A DNA stretch of 64,000 bases, from the NCBI RefSeq assembly GCF_003813775.1, contig NZ_RPDH01000001.1, forward strand, positions 186,001 through 250,000, read 5' to 3'. Below, one piece after another: positions 7,989 to 17,180 of the stretch. The translations under genes were made by a program, and so were the position numbers. The number at the start of each line of letters is the position of its first letter. The first letter of the stretch is position 1. The notes under the pieces are model-generated. The model made no database searches. It was not told the DNA's origin and worked only from the letters and a program-made list of their open reading frames with translations. The stretch is from Chitinophaga lutea (GTDB taxonomy: Bacteria; Bacteroidota; Bacteroidia; Chitinophagales; Chitinophagaceae).

Positions 7989-10178
7989 ATGAGCATTCAT
8001 TACTTGCTACGCGGGTATTTCCAGCGAATGGCCTGCCTTTTCTTTTTGTTACTGTCCCTCCCTGCTGCGCTGACGGCGCAGGTAACCGCCGTGGCCGACG
8101 GGCCGGGCAATACGTACGAATTGCTCGACGACCGGGGATATAATGTGGAGTCGCCCGACTGCGGCCACGCAGTGCGGCACATCACCGAAGTGATGGATGC
8201 CACGCTCGGAAAATATGTATTTGCATTCACGCTGCACCGCGACCTTGATGACGACCGTTGCGGCGCTACCGACCGGCAGCGCATCGAGCTGCGCGGCAAA
8301 GGCAGCGAACAGCAGGGCACGCAAGGATCAACTTCTTATTACCGCTGGAAATTCAAGCTGGATGCAAACTTTGGGGAATCGCCCAACTTCACGCACATCA
8401 TGCAGCTGAAAGCATATGGCAACGGGCATGGCAGCGGCGCGCCCATCCTGCACCTGACACCGCGATACGACAACCAGATGGAAATCGGTCACCCCGGTTC
8501 TGGTGGCGTAAAAGCATCGGCCGACCTGAACCTTTTCCGCGGCGTGTGGGTGGAGATATATGTGAAGATCAAACACGACAATAACGGCACGCTTGATTTT
8601 GTGATCAAACGTTTAAGCGACGGCGTTACCCTGTTGTCGTATACCAATAGCAACATCGACATGTGGGAAGACGGCGCGGGATACGGCGCACCGAAATTCG
8701 GGCTTTACCGCAGCCTCAACAGTCCGTCGTACCTCCGTGACGAGACCGTTTATTTTGCCGACATCTGCGTTACCAAAGGCACTACCAACCTGTGCCCGAG
8801 CGATGTGGGCAGCAACGCGCCGCCCACCGTGAGTATGACCGCACCCACCAACGGCGCCACGTTCAGCGCACCGGCTACCGTGAATATCGCAGCCAACGCA
8901 TCCGACAGCGACGGCAGCATCACCAAAGTGGAGTTTTTTGAAGGCAGCAATAAACTGGGCGAAGACCTGGTGAGCCCATACAACTTCAGCTGGAGCGGTG
9001 TTGCGGCCGGCAGTTACAGCCTCACGGCCAAAGCCACCGATAATGCAGGCGGCACAAAAACATCCACTGCCGTCAACATCACCGTCAATGCCCCTCCCGG
9101 CTGCACACCGGTGTCTGCCAGTGCAGACGATGGCAACGTACCGGCCAACGTACTCGACAATAACCTGGCCACCCGCTGGTCCGCCAGCGGCGACGGGCAA
9201 TGGATACAATTCTGTCTGGGTGCTACCGCGCAAATGGTGAATGGCGTGAAGATCGCTTTCTATAGCGGCGACACCCGCCGCTCCAACTTCGACATCCAGC
9301 TCAGCCAGGACGGTACCAGCTGGACGAATGCGGCCACCGGCCTGCAGAGCAGCGGCACTTCCCTGAACCTCGAAACATTCTCCTTCACCGCTGCTTCCGC
9401 GAAATATGTCCGCATACTCGGACATGGTAATACCGTGAATGCCTGGAACAGCTACACCGAAGTGCAGGTGCAGATCGCGCCGCCACCCGGTTGCCAGCCC
9501 GTCACCGCCAGTGCGGACGACGGCAATGTAGCGGCGAATGTGCTCGACAATGATTTAAATACCCGCTGGTCGGCCAGTGGCGACGGACAGTGGATACAGT
9601 TCTGTTTGGGCGCCACGGCCGTGACAGTGAACAATGTGCAGATCGCTTTCTACAACGGCAACCTGCGCCGCTCCATTTTCGACATTCAACTGAGCCAGGA
9701 TGGCACCAGCTGGACGAATGCGGCCACCGGCCTGCAAAGCAGCGGTACCTCGCTGAATCTCGAAACATTCGCCATCACGCCCGCGTCTGCGAAATACGTG
9801 CGTATTCTCGGTCATGGCAATACGGTGAATGCCTGGAACAGTTACACCGAAGTGAAGATCAACACCGGCACCACGTTTACCGCCTTAGCGAAAGCAGCGG
9901 AAACGGCGGAAGAAAGCGAAGCGGCCATCCAGCTCACCGCCGCGCCTAATCCGTTCTCCAGCCAGACCAACATCAGCTTCTTCCTGCAACGCGCCGGGCA
10001 AACGAGGCTCGCGGTGTTTGACATGAGCGGCAGGCCGGTAACGGTGTTAATCAACGCTCATCTCTCCGCAGGCAGACATACCGTGCCGTTCCGCAGTGAA
10101 GTAGTGCCAGCAGGCAATTATGTGTTGAAGCTCGAACAGGGCGGAAAAGCATTTACGAAAAAAGTGCAGAAATACTGA
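7989..10178 (+). CDS. Secreted polysaccharide lyase (heparin lyase I-like) with Ig-like, two F5/8-type C domains and T9SS sorting domain
   Basis: ATG 7989 starts a 729-residue precursor with a signal peptide (hydrophobic MACLFFLLLSLPAALTAQ stretch). An in-frame ATG at 7950 adds 13 residues and is less likely. The catalytic part (about 35-265) looks like the jelly-roll family of heparin lyase I-type enzymes: DRQRIELRG, YYRWKFKLD, HIMQLKAYGNG, APILHLTPR and PKFGLYRS. Then follow an Ig-like module, two discoidin-type modules and a Por sorting domain ending KKVQKY. The substrate is unknown; a uronate-containing glycan is expected from the fold. It is divergent from the GH5 gene and shares its whole C-terminal half, including the sorting signal. 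Confidence 0.82.
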   Translation: MSIHYLLRGYFQRMACLFFLLLSLPAALTAQVTAVADGPGNTYELLDDRGYNVESPDCGHAVRHITEVMDATLGKYVFAFTLHRDLDDDRCGATDRQRIELRGKGSEQQGTQGSTSYYRWKFKLDANFGESPNFTHIMQLKAYGNGHGSGAPILHLTPRYDNQMEIGHPGSGGVKASADLNLFRGVWVEIYVKIKHDNNGTLDFVIKRLSDGVTLLSYTNSNIDMWEDGAGYGAPKFGLYRSLNSPSYLRDETVYFADICVTKGTTNLCPSDVGSNAPPTVSMTAPTNGATFSAPATVNIAANASDSDGSITKVEFFEGSNKLGEDLVSPYNFSWSGVAAGSYSLTAKATDNAGGTKTSTAVNITVNAPPGCTPVSASADDGNVPANVLDNNLATRWSASGDGQWIQFCLGATAQMVNGVKIAFYSGDTRRSNFDIQLSQDGTSWTNAATGLQSSGTSLNLETFSFTAASAKYVRILGHGNTVNAWNSYTEVQVQIAPPPGCQPVTASADDGNVAANVLDNDLNTRWSASGDGQWIQFCLGATAVTVNNVQIAFYNGNLRRSIFDIQLSQDGTSWTNAATGLQSSGTSLNLETFAITPASAKYVRILGHGNTVNAWNSYTEVKINTGTTFTALAKAAETAEESEAAIQLTAAPNPFSSQTNISFFLQRAGQTRLAVFDMSGRPVTVLINAHLSAGRHTVPFRSEVVPAGNYVLKLEQGGKAFTKKVQKY

Positions 10179-10185
10179 TAACAGC

Positions 10186-10219
10186 AAGGCGGCCATACAA
10201 CATGGCCGCCTTTTTTTTG
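10186..10219 (+). terminator. Intrinsic terminator of the polysaccharide lyase gene
   Basis: An 11-bp stem (AAGGCGGCCAT/ATGGCCGCCTT) with a 5-nt loop is followed by a run of T, 8 bp after the stop codon. Confidence 0.85.
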
Positions 10220-10345
10220 TTTGCGATTTAAACCGGCATCGCGGGATATTACTTAACTTAGGATGGTTAACCTTTTTTATTCATTCATGGCTTTTAAACC
10301 AACCGACAGTCACCAACCAATATAATTTCATTATTCGTTAACCCG

Positions 10346-10384
10346 GAATATTGTTCTTGAATATGGAATAATGTTCTATTTTTG
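10346..10384 (+). promoter_or_regulatory. higBA promoter with two GAA-N5-TTC operator-like repeats
   Basis: TTG (10357-10359), a 17-bp spacer and TATTTTTG (10377-10384) fit the Bacteroidota promoter TTG-N17-23-TAnnTTTG. Two similar dyads, GAATATTGTTC (10346-10356) and GAATAATGTTC (10366-10376), lie 20 bp apart and flank the -33 box and spacer. They are good candidates for autoregulatory binding by the HigA-type antitoxin. The -7 box ends only 14 bp before the toxin ATG, so the leader is very short. Confidence 0.6.
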
Positions 10385-10398
10385 TAAATAGCAATAAC

Positions 10399-10704
10399 AT
10401 GGTCATAATCGCAAAAACGGCCATCAGGGAGTTTATCATTAAACACCCTGATGCGGAGAATGCATTGGAGAAATGGTATGATGATACAAAAGCCGCGGAC
10501 TGGAAAAACTTCGCAGCGCTGAGGCAAACATGTAATGCAGCAGATAGTGTGGGAAAAGACAGGTACGTGTTTAACATCAGGGGGAATCATTATCGTTTGA
10601 GCGCATTGATCATTTTTAAAATCAGGACGGTGTTTATCTTATTCATCGGCACCCACGCCGACTATGACAGGATCGATGCCGCCGCAGTAACATTTAAACC
10701 GTAA
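10399..10704 (+). CDS. higB: HigB-type mRNA interferase toxin
   Basis: The protein has 101 residues and carries the HigB toxin signature across its length: WKNFAALRQTCNAADSVG, RYVFNIRGNHYRLSALI and ILFIGTHADYDRIDA. Proteins of this RelE-superfamily group cut ribosome-bound mRNA. The antitoxin gene follows after a 6-bp gap in the toxin-first order typical of higBA. All core segments are present with no truncation, so the toxin is probably functional. Confidence 0.9.
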   Translation: MVIIAKTAIREFIIKHPDAENALEKWYDDTKAADWKNFAALRQTCNAADSVGKDRYVFNIRGNHYRLSALIIFKIRTVFILFIGTHADYDRIDAAAVTFKP

Positions 10705-10710
10705 ACACGC

Positions 10711-11088
10711 ATGAAATACTCCATAGGCACCAAAAAGGACTATCATGAAACGATGGTGAAGATATACCGGCTGATGGACAAGGGAGAAGATAAACTGAGC
10801 CCGTCCGAACTGAAACAGCTGGCCGCCATGACCGTGGCGGCGGAGCGGTATGAGGATGAAGTGCTGCAGCTCCAGCCGCGCAAAGAGCCCTCTACCATCG
10901 CCGAAGCCGTGGAACTGAAAATGTTCGAGGAAAAACTCTCGCAGGCAACGCTGGCGGATAAACTCGGCGTGGGAAAATCCAAGCTCTCGGAAATCCTGAA
11001 CGGTAAACGGAAGCCTGATGTACCGTTTCTCAAGGCGTTATACAAAATACTGAAAATCGACGCGGGTTTCCTGCTTGAACATGCTTAG
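10711..11088 (+). CDS. higA: HigA-type antitoxin with XRE helix-turn-helix domain
   Basis: The protein has 125 residues. The C-terminal half (about 70-125) is an XRE/Cro HTH: EEKLSQATLADKLGVGKSKLSEILNGKRKPDVPFLKALYKIL. The N-terminal half is acidic and helical (SPSELKQLAAMTVAAERYEDE), as in HigA antitoxins that wrap HigB. It should neutralise the upstream toxin and repress the shared promoter, where two GAA-N5-TTC dyads are visible. Confidence 0.9.
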   Translation: MKYSIGTKKDYHETMVKIYRLMDKGEDKLSPSELKQLAAMTVAAERYEDEVLQLQPRKEPSTIAEAVELKMFEEKLSQATLADKLGVGKSKLSEILNGKRKPDVPFLKALYKILKIDAGFLLEHA

Positions 11089-11171
11089 GATCCCATCCGG
11101 CGAGGGCCTCCAAAAACACCGGCGAAATAATAGCGGAAATACGGTATTTTAGGCTACCAGAAACCCAGCCA

Positions 11172-12473
11172 ATGCAAAAAATACTCACCATCCTCCTCAC
11201 CTGTGTCACATTCTCCGTGCAGGCGCAGGATTTCCAGGCACAGATCAAACAACAGGCAAGCGCCATTCTTCCCGAAGTGATCAAATGGAGAAGACATCTC
11301 CACCAGCATCCCGAGCTCAGCAACCGGGAAGTTAAAACCGCGGAATACATTGCCGCCCATCTGAAATCGCTCGGGCTGGAAGTGCAGACGGGTGTGGCCA
11401 AAACCGGCGTGGTGGCGCTGCTGAAAGGCGGCAAGCCGGGGCCGGTAGTGGCCCTCCGCGCCGATATGGACGCCCTGCCCGTCCCCGAGAAAGTCGACAT
11501 TCCTTTTAAATCCACCGTCACCGCCGAATACCTGGGCCAGACGGTGCCCGTGATGCATGCCTGCGGCCACGACAGTCACGTCGCCATCCTGATGGGCACT
11601 GCCAGTGTACTGGCGGGCATGAAAAAAGATATTCCCGGTACGGTGAAGTTTATCTTCCAGCCGGCGGAAGAAGGCCCTCCGGGCGATGAAGAAGGCGGCG
11701 CGCCGTTGATGGTAAAAGAAGGCGTGATGGACCACCCCAAAGTGGATGCCGTATTCGGGCTGCATATCAGCTCTTCCATCGAGATCGGCAAGATCCAGTA
11801 TAAACCGGGCGCGGCCATGGCTTCGTCCGACTGGTTCAGCATCGCCATCAAAGGCAAACAGGCGCACGGGTCCGCGCCCTGGAACAGCATCGACCCCATC
11901 GTTACGGGCACGCAGATCATCAACGCGCTGCAAACCATCGTGAGCCGGCAGTCCAACATCGTGGAAGCGCCGGTGGTGATTACGGTGGGGAAATTCCACA
12001 GCGGCGTACGGAACAATATCATTCCGGAAGAAGCCCTGCTGGAAGGCACCATCCGTACGCTCGACAGCAAGATGCAGAAGGATGTGCACGAGCGCATCCG
12101 CCGCACCGCCACCCAGGTAGGCAACGCGGCCGGCGCGGAAGTCAAAGTGAACATCGATACCAAAACACTGGTTACTTTTAACGATTCCGCCCTGGTGGAG
12201 CGGATGGTCCCTTCGCTGCAAAAAGCCGCCGGCACCAGCCAGGTTTCCACCATGCCCTGGGTGACGGGCGCGGAAGACTTTTCCTTTTACGGCACCAAAG
12301 CCCCGGCGTTTTTCTTTTACCTGGGCGGCATGCCCAAAGGCGCCGATCCCCGCAAAGCACCAGGCCATCATACCCCTGATTTTTATATCGACGACAGCAT
12401 GCTGGACGTTGGCGTGAAAGCCTTCTGCCAGCTGGTGTTTGACTATGGAACAAACCCCCAGCGCAAAAAATGA
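11172..12473 (+). CDS. Secreted M20-family amidohydrolase (peptidase M20D, hippurate/IAA-amino acid hydrolase type)
   Basis: The 433-residue precursor has a signal peptide (MQKILTILLTCVTFSVQAQ). M20D motifs follow: RRHLHQHPELSNRE, ALRADMDALPV, HACGHDSHVAIL (metal Cys and His), QPAEEGPPGDEEGGA (metal Glu and catalytic Glu), GLHISSS and, near the end, APGHHTPDF (last metal His). The dimerisation insert (about 205-320) contains GKQAHGSAPWNSIDPI. It should remove N-acyl groups from amino acids or related amides in the periplasm; the true substrate is open. Its stop overlaps the next start (ATGA), so the two genes form an operon. Confidence 0.9.
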   Translation: MQKILTILLTCVTFSVQAQDFQAQIKQQASAILPEVIKWRRHLHQHPELSNREVKTAEYIAAHLKSLGLEVQTGVAKTGVVALLKGGKPGPVVALRADMDALPVPEKVDIPFKSTVTAEYLGQTVPVMHACGHDSHVAILMGTASVLAGMKKDIPGTVKFIFQPAEEGPPGDEEGGAPLMVKEGVMDHPKVDAVFGLHISSSIEIGKIQYKPGAAMASSDWFSIAIKGKQAHGSAPWNSIDPIVTGTQIINALQTIVSRQSNIVEAPVVITVGKFHSGVRNNIIPEEALLEGTIRTLDSKMQKDVHERIRRTATQVGNAAGAEVKVNIDTKTLVTFNDSALVERMVPSLQKAAGTSQVSTMPWVTGAEDFSFYGTKAPAFFFYLGGMPKGADPRKAPGHHTPDFYIDDSMLDVGVKAFCQLVFDYGTNPQRKK

Positions 12474-13384
12474 AAACACTCCTGATCGGCCTCACGCTGC
12501 TGGCAGCGGGTTGCAACAAACAGCCCGCCAAACCGGCTGATGGAGCACTAACGGAACACATCGTGCTTCCGCAGCAAACGGATGCCGCACTGAACACCTA
12601 CAACGAGCCGCATTACGCCTACGTACACCCGCAACAGACACCGCGCAACCGGTTGCTGGTGTTTTTGCCCGGTACCGGCGCGGAACCGAAGAACTATCGT
12701 TTATTCGTGCAGCGGGCGGCGGCGATGGGGTATCATGCCATCGGGCTGATGTACCCGAATGAGCCCGCCATCAACCAGCTCTGTGCGGGCTCCGGTGACG
12801 TGACGAGCCATTCCCGCGCAAGGTTGGAGATTGTTGACGGCACCGACCGCCACCCCGCCGTGCAGGTAAATGCCGCCAACAGCATCCTGCAGCGGCTGGT
12901 GAAACTCATCGGTTACCTGCACCGGCAATACCCAAACGAACAATGGGGGCAATACCTTTCCGGCGCAACGCCGGTGTGGGAGCGGATAACCGTGGCGGGA
13001 CATTCACAGGGTGCGGGCCATGCGGGCATAATGGGGAAACATTACCCGGTGCAGCGGGTCATTATGTTTTCAGGAATGGACTTTCTCACGAACGGGCAAA
13101 TACCGGACTGGGTGAACAATACCAGCGGAAAGGAAAAATACTTCGCGCTCCATCACGAACAGGATGAGTTGCTGGATATTGCCATGGTAAAAAAAGGATG
13201 GCTATCGCTGGGCATGGGCACACCTGTGGATGCATCGGGGCCGTTGAACCAGGCGAAGGCCATTACTACTACGCTGGCGCCCGGCGTTAACCTTGCCGGC
13301 AAATATCACAATGCGACCGTGGTGGATGTGTTCCTCCCGAAAAACGGAGCACTGGATGCTGCCTGGAATTACCTGCTTCAATAA
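12470..13384 (+). CDS. Lipoprotein alpha/beta hydrolase
   Basis: The 304-residue protein starts with a lipoprotein signal (MKTLLIGLTLLAAGC, lipobox LAAGC). The alpha/beta-hydrolase core shows LLVFLPGTGAEPKNY (oxyanion strand) and the nucleophile elbow VAGHSQGAGHAG (Ser). Late segments around EQDELLD and GKYHNATVVD could supply the Asp and His. The gene overlaps the preceding M20 amidohydrolase by 4 bp, suggesting they act on the same periplasmic substrate, for example an ester or amide released step by step. The substrate is unknown; it could be an esterase or a peptidase. Confidence 0.75.
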   Translation: MKTLLIGLTLLAAGCNKQPAKPADGALTEHIVLPQQTDAALNTYNEPHYAYVHPQQTPRNRLLVFLPGTGAEPKNYRLFVQRAAAMGYHAIGLMYPNEPAINQLCAGSGDVTSHSRARLEIVDGTDRHPAVQVNAANSILQRLVKLIGYLHRQYPNEQWGQYLSGATPVWERITVAGHSQGAGHAGIMGKHYPVQRVIMFSGMDFLTNGQIPDWVNNTSGKEKYFALHHEQDELLDIAMVKKGWLSLGMGTPVDASGPLNQAKAITTTLAPGVNLAGKYHNATVVDVFLPKNGALDAAWNYLLQ

Positions 13385-13536
13385 AAACACTACAGTCACT
13401 GCCCGCACTAAAACGCGCCGCACTGAAGCGCAGCGGCCTGGAATGCCGGAACAAAATCCTGCTTCGGTGCCGGATGTGGTTTTTCAATTCTACATCATTG
13501 CGGTTTTACCGCCTCGTTAAGACTTACGGTTAAGAC

Positions 13537-13573
13537 CATAAAAAAGGCCCGGTACTTTCGTATCCGGGCCTTC
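13537..13573 (-). terminator. Intrinsic terminator of dnaK
   Basis: A GC-rich hairpin (AAGGCCCGG.TAC paired with GTATCCGGGCCTT, one bulge) is followed on the minus strand by a T-rich run. It sits just beyond the dnaK stop. The rest of 13385-13536 shows nothing recognisable. Confidence 0.75.
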
Positions 13574-13593
13574 GCTATTCAACTAAACCGTTA

Positions 13594-15507
13594 TTATTTC
13601 ACTTCTTCAAACTCGGCGTCCGTAACAGTATCGCCTGCCGCACCCTGCTGGTTGCCGCCTTGCTGCTGGCCACCCGCCTGTGCATCCGGGCCGGGCTGGC
13701 CCTGTGCCTGGGCTTTGTAAATTTCTTCTGAAGCTGCCGTCCAGGCCGCATTCAGTTCGGTTACTGCGGCGTCGATCTGTGCAACGTCCTGTGTTTTCTG
13801 TGCTTCGCGCAGTTTTTCAAGGGCGGTTTCGATCGGTGCTTTTTTATCGGCAGGGATTTTATCGCCGTATTCCTTCAGTTGTTTTTCCGTCTGGAATACG
13901 AGGCTTTCGGCCTGGTTGATTTTCTCCACCTTCTCACGGGCTACTTTATCTTCAGCCTCGTGCGCTTTGGCTTCTGCTTTCATTTTTTCGATCTCTTCCT
14001 TGCTCAGGCCGCTGCCCGCTTCGATGCGGATGTTCTGCGACTTGCCGGTGCCCTGGTCTTTCGCCGTTACGTGCAGGATGCCGTTGGCGTCGATGTCGAA
14101 CACCACTTCGATTTTCGGCACACCGCGCTGTGCGGGCGGCAGGTCGTTCAGGATGAAACGGCCCAGGGTCCTGTTTTGTGCAGCCATCGGCCTTTCACCT
14201 TGCAGCACATGTATTTCAACGCTCGGCTGGTTGTCAGCGGCGGTTGAGAATATTTCGCTCTTTTTGGTGGGGATGGTGGTGTTGGCTTCGATCAGTTTGG
14301 TAAACACACCGCCCATGGTTTCGATACCGAGAGACAGCGGGGTTACGTCGAGCAGCAACACATCCTTCACTTCACCGGTGAGTACACCGCCCTGGATAGC
14401 GGCGCCAATGGCCACCACCTCATCGGGGTTCACACCTTTGTTCGGTTTTTTACCGAAGAATTTCTCTACCACTTCCTGGATTTTGGGGATACGGGTAGAA
14501 CCGCCCACCAGGATTACTTCGTCGATTTTCGAAACGTCCATACCTGCATCAGCCAGGGCTTTCTTACAGGGCTCCAGCGTTCTTTCCACCAGTTTGTCGC
14601 TCAGCTGCTCGAATTTGGAGCGGGTGAGTTTTTTCACCAGGTGTTTGGGCACGCCGTCAACAGCCGTAATGTAAGGCAGGTTGATTTCGGTTTCCTGGGA
14701 AGAAGACAGCTCGATTTTTGCTTTTTCAGCCGCTTCTTTCAGACGCTGCCATGCCATGGGATCTTTGTGCAGGTCAACCGCCTCATCTTTCTTAAACTCA
14801 TCTGCCAGCCAGTCCATAATCACTTTATCGAAGTCGTCGCCACCCAGGTGGGTATCACCATTGGTGGATTTTACTTCGAACACGCCGTCGCCCAGCTCCA
14901 GGATGGAGATGTCGAAAGTACCACCGCCAAGGTCGAATACGGCGATGATGCTGTCGTGGTGTTTTTTATCCAGCCCGTAAGCCAGTGCAGCGGCAGTAGG
15001 CTCGTTGATGATACGGCGCACGTTGAGGCCTGCGATTTCGCCGGCTTCTTTGGTCGCCTGGCGCTGGGCATCGTTAAAGTATGCAGGCACGGTGATCACC
15101 GCTTCCGATACTTCCTGGCCCAGGTAATCTTCGGCCGTTTTTTTCATTTTCTGCAGGATCATCGCAGAAATTTCCTGCGGCGTATATAACCTGCCGTCTA
15201 TATCGATACGGGTGGTGTTGTTGTCGCCTTTTGCTACTTTGTAGCTCCAGTGGGGAATTTCATTGGACAGCTCGTCATAATGGCGGCCCATGAAACGTTT
15301 AACCGACATAATGGTATTAATCGGGTTGGTAATCGCCTGGCGTTTGGCCGGGTCGCCTACCTTTCTTTCGCCGTTCTTTAAAAAAGCTACAACGGAAGGC
15401 GTGGTACGGCGACCTTCATCGTTGGCAATTACTACCGGTTCGTTACCTTCCATTACGGCAACGCAAGAGTTGGTAGTTCCTAAGTCAATTCCTATAATCT
15501 TTCCCAT
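13594..15507 (-). CDS. dnaK: Chaperone DnaK (Hsp70)
   Basis: The 637-residue protein starts at ATG 15507 with [15 protein letters not shown]; upstream in-frame codons would add 22 non-conserved residues. The nucleotide-binding domain (about 1-385) shows the phosphate-1 loop [36 protein letters not shown] and [13 protein letters not shown]. The substrate-binding domain contains [13 protein letters not shown] and [12 protein letters not shown]. The tail has a Gly/Gln-rich linker and ends in DAEFEEVK. The length is standard. An unusually good ribosome binding site (AAAGGAG, minus strand of 15520-15526) precedes the start by 12 nt, which supports it. It is the main cytosolic Hsp70; grpE and dnaJ are not adjacent. 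Confidence 0.98.
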   Translation of the reverse strand: MGKIIGIDLGTTNSCVAVMEGNEPVVIANDEGRRTTPSVVAFLKNGERKVGDPAKRQAITNPINTIMSVKRFMGRHYDELSNEIPHWSYKVAKGDNNTTRIDIDGRLYTPQEISAMILQKMKKTAEDYLGQEVSEAVITVPAYFNDAQRQATKEAGEIAGLNVRRIINEPTAAALAYGLDKKHHDSIIAVFDLGGGTFDISILELGDGVFEVKSTNGDTHLGGDDFDKVIMDWLADEFKKDEAVDLHKDPMAWQRLKEAAEKAKIELSSSQETEINLPYITAVDGVPKHLVKKLTRSKFEQLSDKLVERTLEPCKKALADAGMDVSKIDEVILVGGSTRIPKIQEVVEKFFGKKPNKGVNPDEVVAIGAAIQGGVLTGEVKDVLLLDVTPLSLGIETMGGVFTKLIEANTTIPTKKSEIFSTAADNQPSVEIHVLQGERPMAAQNRTLGRFILNDLPPAQRGVPKIEVVFDIDANGILHVTAKDQGTGKSQNIRIEAGSGLSKEEIEKMKAEAKAHEAEDKVAREKVEKINQAESLVFQTEKQLKEYGDKIPADKKAPIETALEKLREAQKTQDVAQIDAAVTELNAAWTAASEEIYKAQAQGQPGPDAQAGGQQQGGNQQGAAGDTVTDAEFEEVK

Positions 15508-15715
15508 AATAATATTGTTCTCCTTTGTGAAACAGTGTAGCCTGAATGGTTTCAGACTGAGATGGTTATTCAATGATTATGCCAAGGGCAGGATATATGC
15601 AATTATGTCAGTTTCCGCACCTACATGATTGTATATGAATTAAAAAGATGTCTGCCTGATTACAACACAGTGGCGCAAAATTTGTTTTGCTAGGGTACAC
15701 CTAACCAGTAATCAT

Positions 15716-17074
15716 ATGAACAGAACCATGAAATGGGTCTTTGGCATGTTAACCGTTTTGCCCCTTGCAAGCCTGGCGCAGACCCCCCAGGCTACGGAAA
15801 CCACCCCCGGAGGAAAGCTATTCGGCGGCAGCCAGCATTTCCGCACCTTCTCCATCGGCGTGAACGCAGGGGTTTTGATGCCCTCGGTAGCCACCGGCGG
15901 CAGCAACGACTTCACCAAATGGCAGCTTAACTACGGTTATGGAGCGAATGTAAAATGGCAGTTACTGCATTTCCTGGCGCTCCGGGCCGACTTCATGGGC
16001 GGTAAGATCAAAGGCGACAACAGCCGTGAGCTCGGCAACGGCGCCGCCCCCAACCGGCGTTACGAGTCGTTCGAAACCACGCTGAAGTGGTCGGGCAGCC
16101 TCAATGCCGTATTTAATGTGGCCACCATCAACTGGCTCCACAAACGCAGCGCTGCCCAGCTTTATCTCTCCGTGGGCGGCGGGCTGGCAGGGTACAATCC
16201 CGAAGTGACCACCCCCGGCGGCATCACCACCGAGTACAAACCCTCCGGCTCCATCAAGGAATTTTATGTGCCCGTAGGCGCAGGGATCAAATTCAAACTG
16301 TCTGACGTGGTCAACCTCGACCTGGGCTACACCATGCACTATCTCGACGGCGACAACCTCGACGGGTATAACTATAACCCGCCTACGAAAGACAAATTCT
16401 CCTACGCGCACGTAGGCCTCGAGTTTGCCTTGGGTGACCGCACCAAACCGCAGTTGCAGTGGCATAATGCGCCCGCTGTGATGTACGACGAGATGGTGGC
16501 CCAGCGCGACCAGATGAAGCTCGAACTGGACGCACAGAAGGAAAACAACGCCAAACTGGCCGCCAGTGTCGAAAAATTACAGGCCGACAGTGACGGCGAC
16601 GGCGTGTCCGACCTGTTCGACAAATGCCCGAACACACCCAAAACCGACAAAGTGGACGGTGCCGGTTGCCCGCTTCCAAAAGCAGATACCGCCAAACCCG
16701 GACCGGTACAGGTTATTATTACGGAAGACGACCGCCGCCTGGTGCGCGACGCCATCGCCAACCTCGAGTTTGCCACCGGCAAATCCGACATCAAACCCAG
16801 CTCTTTTGCTTCGCTCAACCGCGTGGCAGACCTGCTGAAACGCAAGAACCTCAGCCTCAAACTGGCAGGCCATACCGACAATGTAGGCAACGACGCCAAC
16901 AATATGCGCCTCTCCAAAGACAGGGCTGAATCCGTGAAAGCATACCTCGTATCGCAGGGCGCCAACCCAAGCCGCATCGAAGCCACAGGCTACGGTGAAA
17001 CCCAGCCGATTGCCACCAACAAAACAGCTGCGGGCCGGCAGAAAAACCGCAGGGTGGAATTCACGATCTTCTAG
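15716..17074 (+). CDS. OmpA-family outer membrane protein with beta-barrel, TSP3-like repeat and peptidoglycan-binding domain
   Basis: The 452-residue precursor has a signal peptide (MNRTMKWVFGMLTVLPLASLAQ). A beta-barrel region (about 40-245) follows, then a short coiled-coil (QRDQMKLELDAQKENNAKLAASVEKLQ). A calcium-binding thrombospondin-3-like segment (DSDGDGVSDLFDKCPNT) comes next, and last an OmpA C-terminal domain (about 330-452) with LKLAGHTDNVG and RAESVKAYLVSQG. It should anchor the outer membrane to peptidoglycan. It is followed by a terminator, so it is monocistronic. Confidence 0.92.
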   Translation: MNRTMKWVFGMLTVLPLASLAQTPQATETTPGGKLFGGSQHFRTFSIGVNAGVLMPSVATGGSNDFTKWQLNYGYGANVKWQLLHFLALRADFMGGKIKGDNSRELGNGAAPNRRYESFETTLKWSGSLNAVFNVATINWLHKRSAAQLYLSVGGGLAGYNPEVTTPGGITTEYKPSGSIKEFYVPVGAGIKFKLSDVVNLDLGYTMHYLDGDNLDGYNYNPPTKDKFSYAHVGLEFALGDRTKPQLQWHNAPAVMYDEMVAQRDQMKLELDAQKENNAKLAASVEKLQADSDGDGVSDLFDKCPNTPKTDKVDGAGCPLPKADTAKPGPVQVIITEDDRRLVRDAIANLEFATGKSDIKPSSFASLNRVADLLKRKNLSLKLAGHTDNVGNDANNMRLSKDRAESVKAYLVSQGANPSRIEATGYGETQPIATNKTAAGRQKNRRVEFTIF

Positions 17075-17103
17075 AGACACTGACAATCATATGACAACAT
17101 GAC

Positions 17104-17133
17104 AAAAGCCTCCGCCCCCGCGGAGGCTTTTTT
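17104..17133 (+). terminator. Intrinsic terminator of the OmpA-family gene
   Basis: A 10-bp stem (AAAGCCTCCG/CGGAGGCTTT) with a 6-nt loop is followed by a T run, about 30 bp after the stop. Confidence 0.85.
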
Positions 17134-17180
17134 ATCGGCACGCTATTTGTTAAATGGATGCGGTCAACTTTTAACATATT

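Noticed and set aside
15508..15573. 22-residue extension of DnaK
   Set aside because: DnaK starts at [14 protein letters not shown] in essentially all bacteria and a strong AAAGGAG site precedes that codon.
15560..15600. Sigma-54-like site upstream of dnaK (TGGCATAATCATTGA, minus strand)
   Set aside because: The -12 element reads TTGA instead of TTGC and it is about 65 bp from the start, so evidence is too weak.
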